Positions 55,471 to 61,314 of a stretch of DNA of 61,314 nucleotides are shown here, one piece after another. A program made the translations under genes and the position numbers. Positions within the stretch are counted from its first letter, which is position 1. Each line of letters starts with the position of its first letter. The notes under the pieces are model-generated. The model was not told where the DNA came from. It worked only from the letters and a program-made list of their open reading frames with translations, and searched no databases. This stretch comes from Microtetraspora niveoalba (GTDB taxonomy: Bacteria; Actinomycetota; Actinomycetes; Streptosporangiales; Streptosporangiaceae): the NCBI RefSeq assembly GCF_001570405.1, contig NZ_BBYM01000043.1:1-61314 (forward strand), written 5' to 3'.

Positions 55471-55983
55471 GTGACACATCGAGATCGCTTCGAGGCGATC
55501 TACGACGCGTACTACCCGGCGATACACCAGTACGCCGCCCGCCGTACCGGTTCCCCCGACGACACCGCCGACGTCATCTCGGAGACGTTCCTCACCGCCT
55601 GGCGGCGGATCGGCGACGTCCCCGAGGGCGAGCGGGCGCTGCTCTGGCTCTACGGCGTGGCCCGGCGCGTGCTGGCCAACCAGAGGCGCGGGGCGGCACG
55701 GCGGGCCGTACTCGCCGAGCGGCTTCGCGACGAGCTGGCCGCTGACCGGCCGGCGGCGTCCGTCGATCTGGAACACGTGCGCGCGGCCTTCGACGAGCTG
55801 CCCGAGCGGGACCGCGAGGTCCTGGCGCTGGCGTGCTGGGAGGGACTGACCGGCGAGCAGATCGCCAAGGTCGTCGGATGCACGGCCATCGCCGCCCGGA
55901 CCCGGCTGCACCGGGCGCGCAGACGACTGGCGGCGTCGCTGCGGCGGCAGCCGCGCCCGGCGATCCTGATGGGAGACGCATGA
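55471..55983 (+). CDS. ECF-type RNA polymerase sigma factor
   Basis: 170 aa from GTG 55471 after AGGAGA. Region 2: FEAIYDAYYPAIHQYAARRTGSPDDTADVISETFLTAWRRI and LLWLYGVARRVLANQRRG. Region 4: FDELPERDREVLALACWEGLTGEQIAKVVGCTAIAARTRLHRARRRL. This gives an extracytoplasmic-function sigma factor. The ATGA overlap with a membrane partner suggests that the next protein is its anti-sigma factor. Confidence 0.9.
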   Translation: MTHRDRFEAIYDAYYPAIHQYAARRTGSPDDTADVISETFLTAWRRIGDVPEGERALLWLYGVARRVLANQRRGAARRAVLAERLRDELAADRPAASVDLEHVRAAFDELPERDREVLALACWEGLTGEQIAKVVGCTAIAARTRLHRARRRLAASLRRQPRPAILMGDA

Positions 55984-56942
55984 ACGACATCGACAAGCTG
56001 GTCAAGGCCATCGACCTCGCGCCGTACGCGCCGGCGCAGGGGCCCGGCGCGCGTGAGCTGCGCGCGGCGATCATGGCCGAGGGGCGCGACGCGGACGTTC
56101 GTGAGCCTCGTCGCGTCCGCCGGTCCCGCCCTCGGAGGCTGGTCCTGGGCCTCGCCGCCGCGGCGGCGCTCGCCACCGGCGCCGTCCTCGGCCCCGGCCT
56201 GCTCCAGGACGGACACGGCGTCTCCGCCGCCTACGCCGTCACCAAGGACGCCGACGGGATCGTCCACATCGAGGTACGCGATTTCCGCGACGCCGCGGGG
56301 CTGCAGAAGCGGTTGCGCGATCTCGGGGTCCCCGCCGTCGTCGACTACGTACCGGCGGGAAAGAAGTGCCGGGAGCCGCGAGCGACGCCGGTGGAGAAGA
56401 TTCCCGACGGCATCTACGACGTGCCCAGGCAGATCCCCGGCGAGCGGGACGGCTGGCGGATGCGGATCGACACCAAACTCTTCACGCCGGGACAGACCTT
56501 CGTCTGGACCATCACCGACCTCCCCGAGGGGATGGGCAGCACGAGCACCATCCTCATGAACGACCCGGTGGCGCCCTGCGTGCTCGTGCCGGACGACAGG
56601 CCCAAGATGAAGGTCATCGACTCGAAGACCCGCCTGGCGACCACCGAGGGCGGCTCCCTCGCCGGGTTCCGGGTGGACGAGAAGACCGTGGGCGAGGTCC
56701 GGCCGGAGATCGAGAAGCGCGGCCTCACGGCCACGTACCTGATCATGGGCATCCCTCCGGGGAACCCGGGCGGCTACGGCGAGCTGCGCAGGCAGGACAC
56801 ACCGGTCGGCGACGACTGGATCGTCTGGGAGGCGGAAGAGGAGAAGGGCGCCTCGGGGAAGGTCATCCTGCTCGTCACCGACAAGCGCTACGACAAGAAC
56901 CCCGTCTACGGCGGTCCCCGCGACAGCGTGATCACCGATTGA
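55980..56942 (+). CDS. Membrane protein paired with the ECF sigma factor (CU044_5270-like)
   Basis: 320 aa from ATG 55980, overlapping the sigma gene by ATGA. A short cytosolic N-terminal part (MNDIDKLVKAIDLAPYAP) precedes a basic cluster and one membrane helix (LVLGLAAAAALATGAVLG). The large exported domain opens AYAVTKDADGIVHIEVRDFRDAAGLQKRLRDLGVP. This is the layout of actinobacterial sigma-operon partners. There is no HxxxCxxC zinc anti-sigma motif, so regulation of the sigma factor would be non-canonical. A strong terminator follows. Confidence 0.72.
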   Translation: MNDIDKLVKAIDLAPYAPAQGPGARELRAAIMAEGRDADVREPRRVRRSRPRRLVLGLAAAAALATGAVLGPGLLQDGHGVSAAYAVTKDADGIVHIEVRDFRDAAGLQKRLRDLGVPAVVDYVPAGKKCREPRATPVEKIPDGIYDVPRQIPGERDGWRMRIDTKLFTPGQTFVWTITDLPEGMGSTSTILMNDPVAPCVLVPDDRPKMKVIDSKTRLATTEGGSLAGFRVDEKTVGEVRPEIEKRGLTATYLIMGIPPGNPGGYGELRRQDTPVGDDWIVWEAEEEKGASGKVILLVTDKRYDKNPVYGGPRDSVITD

Positions 56943-56947
56943 CCCCT

Positions 56948-57010
56948 GCGGCTCCGCGACCCGCCCCGACCGGCGGGCGGGCGGGCGTCGCGGAGCCGCT
57001 CGCGTTCTTT
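56948..57010 (+). terminator. Rho-independent terminator of the sigma operon
   Basis: GCGGCTCCGCGAC (56948-56960) pairs exactly with GTCGCGGAGCCGC (56987-56999), followed by TCGCGTTCTTTTG. This 13-bp stem with a T-rich tail is the clearest intrinsic terminator in the window. Confidence 0.8.
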
Positions 57011-57038
57011 TGTCGGCGCCGGATGGCAAACTGCCCGA

Positions 57039-57491
57039 ATGGCGACGTGGGAACAGTTCGAAAGTGAGGCGGGGGAGCTGGCCGCGGCGGTGCGGGCCCG
57101 GTTCGAGGCGGCCAAGACCCATGTGCTGGCGACCCTGCGCAAGGACGGCTCGCCTCGGGTGAGCGGGACCGAGGTCGACTTCATGGGGGCCGACCTGTCG
57201 TTCGGCTCGATGCTGAACGCGGTCAAGGCCCTGGATCTGAGGCGGGACGGCCGGTGCGCGATCCACGCCCATCCGCACGAGGGCGGCGACGCCAAGGTCG
57301 CCGGGGTCGCGATCGAGGTGACCGCCCCCGAGGCCAAGAGCGCGTACACCACCGGCTCCGAGCCGCCGGGCGATTTCCACGCGTTCCGCCTCGATCTGAG
57401 CGAGGCCGTGCTCACCGCCGTCGAAGAGGACCACATCGTCATCCGGCTCTGGCGTCCGGGCCGGCCGGTCGAGACGATACGACGCACCTGA
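57039..57491 (+). CDS. Pyridoxamine-5'-phosphate-oxidase-family protein (possible F420/flavin)
   Basis: 150 aa. Split-barrel pattern: FEAAKTHVLATLRKDGSPRVSGTEVDFMGADLSFGSM, RRDGRCAIHAHP, VAGVAIEVTAP and VEEDHIVIRLWRPGRPVETIRRT. It is not closely similar to the two proteins in the hypoxia island. It is probably an oxidoreductase; the substrate is unknown. Confidence 0.8.
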   Translation: MATWEQFESEAGELAAAVRARFEAAKTHVLATLRKDGSPRVSGTEVDFMGADLSFGSMLNAVKALDLRRDGRCAIHAHPHEGGDAKVAGVAIEVTAPEAKSAYTTGSEPPGDFHAFRLDLSEAVLTAVEEDHIVIRLWRPGRPVETIRRT

Positions 57492-57562
57492 TCGTCTGCG
57501 ATCCGGTCGTGGTACAAGAAGTGGCCTGACGGTGTTCCGCGTTTCCACTAGCGTTGCCCGCT

Positions 57563-58285
57563 ATGGCCGACTTCATCTCCCTCCCCTTCTATGACCTGGT
57601 CCATGAAAACGGGCACGTGCCGGGCATCCGCGAGAAGCTGCCGCCCATCCTCGCCGGAGTGAAGCGGAGCATCCTGGAGATCGGAGCGGGAACCGGCCTG
57701 ATCACCACTTCACTGGCCGAATGGACGTCGGCGGAGATCTTCGCCCTGGAGCCCTCGGCCGGCATGCGCGGGGTGTTGCTGTCCCGGCTGACCGCGCGGC
57801 CGGAACTGCTCAAGCGGGTCACCGTGCTTCCCTATGACGCGCTGAGCCTCGACCTGGACGAGCCGGTCGAGGCCATGGTGATGATCAACGTGCTGTACGC
57901 GCTGGAACCCGGCTATCGCCGGAGACTCTGGCCGGTGCTGGCGGGCCGGTTGGAACCGGGCGGCCTCCTGGTCTTCACCTGGCGCGGCGGCGATGCGCCG
58001 GCGCCGCACCCGCTGGAGAAGCTGGACTCGCACCAGGTGGGCCGGCACACGTACTCGGTCTTCGCCGAGATCCTCGAGACGGACGCGGAGGCGTTGAAAT
58101 GCCGCTACCTCTACCAGGTCACGCAGGGTGACAAGGTGATCGACGAGGAAGAGATCATCGGCCACGCCTACCGTCCGCGATGGGAAACGCTTCAAGGGGA
58201 GCTCGTGGGAGCCGGTTTCGTCCAGGCGGACGCCCCCGAAGGGCTTCTCGCGTGGCGGCTCGCCCGAGGCCCTGAATCGCCCTGA
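57563..58285 (+). CDS. Class I SAM-dependent methyltransferase
   Basis: 240 aa from ATG 57563. Motif I ILEIGAGTGLITTSLAEW, acidic strand IFALEPSAGM, motif II/III region VTVLPYDALSL and LEPGGLLVFTWRGG. A C-terminal half rich in charged residues completes the fold. The substrate is not deducible. Confidence 0.85.
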   Translation: MADFISLPFYDLVHENGHVPGIREKLPPILAGVKRSILEIGAGTGLITTSLAEWTSAEIFALEPSAGMRGVLLSRLTARPELLKRVTVLPYDALSLDLDEPVEAMVMINVLYALEPGYRRRLWPVLAGRLEPGGLLVFTWRGGDAPAPHPLEKLDSHQVGRHTYSVFAEILETDAEALKCRYLYQVTQGDKVIDEEEIIGHAYRPRWETLQGELVGAGFVQADAPEGLLAWRLARGPESP

Positions 58286-58432
58286 AGCCGGGAGACCCCG
58301 CTTCCCGCCCGCGGCAGTCGCCAGGCCACTCCATCCATCACGATCGCCGGCATCCCCGAACAGAGCCTCCGGAACCGGGTGCCGCCGCGGGCATCCAGGG
58401 GTCCCCGAGCACCGAACGGCGACGATGTACCC

Positions 58433-58482
58433 ATGCGCGGGTACGCGCGCACTTCGCCTGCTGATCAACCCGGAGCCGGAGT
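58433..58482 (+). pseudogene. Possible remnant of a serine-recombinase start
   Basis: ATG 58433 encodes MRGYARTSPADQPG, close to the resolvase opening GYARVSTxDQ, then degenerates into unrelated sequence. With the nearby integrase remnant and att site this may be a decayed recombinase gene, but 16 residues are weak evidence. Confidence 0.2.
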
Positions 58483-58497
58483 GCCCCCGCCGGGGGC
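58469..58497. repeat. Copy 1 of a 29-bp GC-rich element
   Basis: CCCGGAGCCGGAGTGCCCCC followed by GCCGGGGGC. It is nearly identical to 60619-60647 and contains a small GCCCCC/GGGGGC hairpin. It marks the left side of the decayed mobile region. Confidence 0.55.
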
Positions 58498-58557
58498 TTC
58501 TTGTCACCATCAGTCGCCTAGCCACCTCAGACCTCGCCGCGCGACGAGGCCCGGCCC

Positions 58558-59807
58558 TCAGCTCTCCCGGCTCCTGTAGGTGGCCCGCAGGTCGATCAGC
58601 TTCTCCCTGGCCACCTCGTCCAAGGCCCGGCGCTGATCCGGCTCCTCCTCCCAGGTGGCCTCCGCGCACAAGACCCTGGCCGCCTCGTGCGGCTCGGCGT
58701 CGCGCACCACATACCAAACGGTGTCGCCACAGCCGCGCCTGTCGTGGTCTCGGCGTAGGACCGTCACGATGCCGGAGACGAGGATCTGCCTGGTCCACGG
58801 ATTCCTGGCCAGAACCTGCCGATCCACCGTCAGCCCGTCGTCCATGAGCTCGCCGCCGAGCAAGTCGTCCTCCCACCGCCACACGCGGCGGCTGACACCC
58901 GCTGGTACATACAGGGCGCCACGGCCTTCGACGGGCACAGAGAACGTCCGGGTGCCGCTGCGGCACAACTCCTTGGCGATGCGCTCGCCGTCGGCGTACT
59001 CGCGCAGCCGATCCTTGCCCAGGGCGAGCCCAGACAACGAGCCCCGCCGCGCCTGCTCGGCGTAGTAGCGGTCGATCAGCGGATCCTTGAACCGCCCGGC
59101 ACGCGCCCGCGGCGGGGTGCAGGAGGCCGGGGTGAGGTCCACGCCGTCCTCGATGTCGACCCCGGCCGCGCGCAGCAACTCGTGAACGATGACGCCCCTG
59201 TCCTCGGCCTTGCGGCGCAACTTACGCAGCCAGCCGTCGAAGGTGTCCAGGTTCGGGTCCGCGCGCAGCGACGCCCAGTCCGCCACCGCCGAGACCGGCA
59301 CCGGCACCTCCCGCCGCGCCGGAGGTTGCACGAGCTGCTCGGGCTCGAGGTCAATGGAGTAGTACAGAACCCCGCGCGCAATGTAGGAGAACGGCGCCGC
59401 GTGAGTAATCGGGTCGAAGACATCCCGGATCGGCCAGAACCTCAACAGCCACGCCTCCGCGCACTCACCTGTGGCATGCCCGTCGCCTGGCTCGGGCTCA
59501 CGCAGGTACATGTCCACGCCGTACTCGAAACGCGGCGGCCCGATCAGGAAGTCATGCCCCCTGCCGTCCATCATCGTCACGATCGCGACCACACCGCTCT
59601 CCGCGACGAACGTCGCAGAACTGACCGGCGTCCACGAGGCGTCCGTGGCCCCCGGCTCGGCGTCCCAGGACTCCAGCCGCACGGCCGCGACGAAGTGGAA
59701 CATCTCGTCGGTGGGGAGCTCCACTCCGGCAGGTCGGTGCCGTCCAGCCCGAACGTGTTGTACTCGACGTAGACCTCGTCGTCGAGCCTCCGCAACAACT
59801 GTGCCAT
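58558..59807 (-). pseudogene. Hypothetical gene interrupted by a one-base frameshift
   Basis: The C-terminal 388 codons (from 59724) read continuously to a stop at 58558: ELPTDEMFHFVAAVRLESWD, FLIGPPRFEYGVDMYLREP, ALGKDRLREYADGERIAKEL. A real start, MAQLLRRLDDEVYVEYNTFG at ATG 59807, lies in another frame and reaches LDGTDLPE at about 59735. One extra base there would continue straight into VELPTDEMFH. So the gene of about 416 codons carries a -1 shift, or starts at weak GTG 59724. No family is recognised. Confidence 0.65.
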
Positions 59808-59904
59808 GTCAACGCCTTCGCCTCGCTGGTGATCATCCCGGCTTGGCGGAGTATGGCCCACAGCACTGACAATCCGAGCCGCGCCGCACACATCTTGATC
59901 GTGA

Positions 59905-60094
59905 ACGCTTGAGGACTACCGGTCCAAGACCCGCCACTGGATCATTCCGCTGCTCGGCCGTCACCGCCTCGACCGGCTCGCCCCGGAGCACCTGGACAAG
60001 GCGTATGCCACGATGCTCGAACAGGGCCTCTCCTCCAGCGCGGCAGCACGCGAGCGAGCGCATGGGGGCCGCTCTCTGGGGCGATGACGACTAA
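59905..60094 (+). pseudogene. Tyrosine integrase remnant, catalytic domain deleted
   Basis: The N-terminal part reads TLEDYRSKTRHWIIPLLGRH, LDRLAPEHLDKAYATMLEQGLSSS, the SAM-like core-binding domain of phage/AICE integrases. At about 60050 the frame changes and continues with ASERMGAALWGDDD and a stop, a typical integrase C-terminus. The whole RHRY catalytic domain is missing, so an internal deletion fused the two ends. The stop lies directly beside the first att arm repeat. Confidence 0.7.
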
Positions 60095-60135
60095 CTGCAA
60101 CCCAAACTGCAGCCCTGACGGTCCCAGAGATCGAA

Positions 60136-60170
60136 AGAGCCCCTCTCGCTGATGTCGCGAGAGGGGCTCT
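60136..60170. terminator. 14-bp perfect stem-loop between integrase remnant and tRNA fragment
   Basis: AGAGCCCCTCTCGC (60136-60149) and GCGAGAGGGGCTCT (60157-60170) are exact reverse complements with a 7-base loop. In the minus direction it lies seven bases past the tRNA 3' end, so it may be the former tRNA terminator carried on the element. Confidence 0.65.
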
Positions 60171-60176
60171 GACCTG

Positions 60177-60235
60177 CGGAGGCTCGGGGATTTGAACCCC
60201 GGATGGGCGGTAAACCCAAACCGCATTAGCAGCTC
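60177..60235 (-). other. 3' fragment of tRNA-Ser(GCT)
   Basis: Read on the minus strand it gives an anticodon loop CTGCTAA (anticodon GCT at 60228-60230), variable arm GGTTTGGGTTTACCGCCC, T-arm GGGGTTCAAATCCCC and acceptor strand AGCCTCC plus discriminator G. The 5' half (acceptor, D-arm, anticodon 5' strand) is absent: the preceding sequence does not pair. It is thus an attachment core, not a functional tRNA. Confidence 0.8.
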
Positions 60236-60337
60236 GGATCTTGCCCGTCCCGATCCGTTCCACCTGGACCAACACGGCTCGGCGGTCCTCTTTGAACAGC
60301 CTGGTACGGCGGAGAACTGCAACTAAAACTGCAACTA

Positions 60338-60666
60338 CAGCGGGCTCATGACCTGCGCGGGCGCGCACACTCGCCCTCCGCGCATCCCGTATGCCGTCGA
60401 CCCACCGCGAAGCGGCAGCGGGCCGGCGACGGAGGGGCAAGCCCGTCCCCGCGTGTACGTTAGCCGGTCGCCGTTCCTCGGAAATTGGACGCCAACGGCC
60501 ACAGACGGGCTTGAGCCGGAGGAGTCGGTCTGCTGGGCTTGCCTGGGTCGATGGCAGAAGGGATGCGCGGGCTCCTACCTCAGCCGTTTACGGCCCGCGC
60601 CCTCCAGCTCCGCGGTATCCCGGAGCCTGAGCGCCCCCGCCGGAGGCGCCTTAACTCAATGGCGGT
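60338..60666. other. Non-coding accessory sequence
   Basis: About 330 bp with mixed codon signal on both strands and no frame I can support. It contains the second copy of the 29-bp GC-rich element and nothing else recognisable. Confidence 0.5.
60619..60650. repeat. Copy 2 of the 29-bp GC-rich element
   Basis: CCCGGAGCCTGAGCGCCCCC followed by GCCGGAGGCGCC. It differs from the copy at 58469 at three of the first 27 bases. The two copies bracket the frameshifted gene, integrase remnant and att site. Confidence 0.55.
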
Positions 60667-60957
60667 TCAGTGTCGGCGCCAGATGCGGTGGGTCTCAAGC
60701 GCGTCGGAGAGTTTCTGGGCCACTTCGGGTGAGCTGGCGGAGAAGAATCCGCGCTCCAGGATCGTCGCAGGTGCTGGCCCCCTGATCCAGTTGTCCAGGA
60801 GTGCATCCCACTCGGTGTCGTGGGCGACGCTGACGGTGAAGTCGTGCATGAGCCACGCCATGTGACGGGCCGCCGCCTCGGTGGTGTTCGATTCCCACTC
60901 GGCCAGGTAGGGAGCTAGCCTCGGGCTTTCGCGGTGAATTTCTCCGAGGTTGATCGT
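60667..60957 (-). CDS. Hypothetical protein, 5' end cut by the insertion sequence
   Basis: The open frame runs from 60957 to a stop at 60667: TINLGEIHRESPRLAPYLAE, AAARHMAWLMHDFTVSVAHD, RGPAPATILERGFFSASSPE, LSDALETHRIWRRH. An in-frame TAA directly precedes it at 60958-60960, where the insertion sequence begins, so the native start is missing. ATG 60861 would give a 64-aa product. The fold is helical; the function is unknown. Its codon use is less GC-biased than that of the core genes. Confidence 0.5.
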   Translation of the reverse strand, partial: TINLGEIHRESPRLAPYLAEWESNTTEAAARHMAWLMHDFTVSVAHDTEWDALLDNWIRGPAPATILERGFFSASSPEVAQKLSDALETHRIWRRH

Positions 60958-60965
60958 TTACATGA

Positions 60966-61038
60966 GAAAAGCGCCTCTGAACTGGGAGGATCGGGCTTGT
61001 CGAGAGTCCTGTCCGCGCCAATTCAGAAGGCACTTTTC
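60966..61038. repeat. Imperfect 20-bp inverted repeat in the IS leader
   Basis: GAAAAGCGCCTCTGAACTGG (60966-60985) pairs with the complement of CCAATTCAGAAGGCACTTTT plus C (61018-61038), with one bulge and two mismatches. The transposase GTG begins two bases later, so a read-through transcript would hide its start in a hairpin. Confidence 0.65.
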
Positions 61039-61040
61039 AC

Positions 61041-61314
61041 GTGCAGACTATCGGTTCCCAACGCAAGATCGTGGTCTCCGCCGATGGAGCGGGACTCGTC
61101 TCCCAAGCCGGTGGGCTTCTCCTGCTGGAGACACTGCGGGTCACCGGCCTGAACAAGGCCCTATCAGCCCAGTTGGAGCGATGGCGGCCACCACGGGCCG
61201 TCCACGATCCCGGCAAGGTCATCACCGACCTGGCCATCAGCCTGGCTCTCGGCGGGGACTGCCTGGCCGACATCGCGATACTGCGCTCTCAGCCGGAACT
61301 GTTCGGCCATGTAG
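61041..61314 (+). CDS. IS1380-family transposase, N-terminal part
   Basis: Starts at GTG 61041 and runs off the window after 91 codons: QTIGSQRKIVVSADGAGLVS, QAGGLLLLETLRVTGLNKAL, VHDPGKVITDLAISLALGGD, LADIAILRSQPELFGHV. The GLVSxxGxLLL opening, the GKVITDLAxxLALGGD segment and LRxQPELFG are characteristic of IS1380 transposases. The DDE catalytic residues lie downstream, outside the window. Confidence 0.85.
   Translation, partial: MQTIGSQRKIVVSADGAGLVSQAGGLLLLETLRVTGLNKALSAQLERWRPPRAVHDPGKVITDLAISLALGGDCLADIAILRSQPELFGHV

Larger units (their letters stand above)
60094..60337. other. attP-like site: arm repeats flanking a tRNA-Ser core
   Basis: Left arm: ACTGCAACCC-AA-ACTGCAGCCC (60094-60115). 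Core: tRNA-Ser 3' sequence (60177-60235). Right arm: ACTGCAACTA-AA-ACTGCAACTA (60316-60337). Both arms have the same 12-bp spacing and the same orientation, the layout of integrase arm-type sites around a crossover core. An integrated element should keep only one arm at each end, so this resembles an undivided attP. Confidence 0.6.
60958..61314 (+). mobile_element. IS1380-family insertion sequence, left end (truncated by window)
   Basis: The left end is near 60958, judged from loss of the neighbouring gene start. It includes an inverted-repeat leader and the 5' part of a transposase of IS1380 type. The right end and the target duplication are outside the window. Confidence 0.65.

Noticed and set aside
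60177-60260. Complete tRNA gene
   Set aside because: Only the anticodon loop to 3' end is present. The sequence where the D-arm and 5' acceptor strand should be does not pair.

Overview
The window is high-GC DNA with strong G/C third-codon preference, many GTG starts and many 4-bp ATGA/GTGA gene overlaps. It carries an IdeR/DmdR-type iron box, DosR/DevR-type boxes, a DUF574-type methyltransferase and a hopanoid operon. Together these point to a filamentous, Gram-positive actinomycete, probably of the Streptosporangiales. That is inferred from gene content; no rRNA or other taxonomic marker is present.

Layout: 0-4.2 kb holds a sensor kinase, a degenerate kinase-like partner, a LuxR-type response regulator and a secreted bulb-type lectin. 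4.3-14.4 kb is a mixed exported/regulatory region: a membrane-anchored protein with a damaged 5' end, a secreted START-like protein, a PL8 polysaccharide lyase lipoprotein, a TetR/FAD-monooxygenase divergent pair, an M64 metallopeptidase and a CASTOR/POLLUX-type channel. At 14.5-15.5 kb an iron-box-controlled siderophore-interacting reductase follows. 15.6-27.7 kb is the hopanoid locus: a DMT transporter, a monogalactosyldiacylglycerol-synthase-like glycosyltransferase and a CE4 deacetylase, then the translationally coupled run hpnC-hpnD-hpnE-prenyl synthase-shc-(hpnG::ispH fusion)-hpnH, closed by a convergent SDR gene. The operon makes squalene from farnesyl-PP, cyclises it and adds the adenosyl side chain. 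The ispH half supplies precursor.

27.7-39.2 kb is accessory DNA: an HTH/membrane protein, a second CE4 deacetylase, a NERD-pseudokinase, an aldehyde dehydrogenase/AraC pair, a class D beta-lactamase behind a palindromic operator, an MFS gene with an apparent internal micro-inversion, SnoaL/HxlR and a deletion scar joining two truncated genes. 39.2-48.8 kb looks like a hypoxia/dormancy island. It has a tandem universal stress protein, acetate kinase, phosphoketolase, two flavin-split-barrel proteins, a DevS-like GAF-GAF histidine kinase, a DoxX protein and a zinc alcohol dehydrogenase. Four to five GGGACyTTnGkCCC-like boxes sit in the intergenic gaps. Phosphoketolase plus acetate kinase would give substrate-level ATP when respiration is limited.

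48.8-58.3 kb holds ordinary single genes and small operons: GDPD, a His-rich CDF transporter, a third CE4 lipoprotein, a DUF574 methyltransferase, an ECF sigma factor with a membrane partner, and a class I methyltransferase. 58.3-61.3 kb is a decayed integrative-element end. It has a frameshifted hypothetical gene, an integrase remnant, an attP-like site built on a tRNA-Ser(GCT) 3' fragment flanked by paired arm-type repeats, and the 5' end of an IS1380-family element running off the window.
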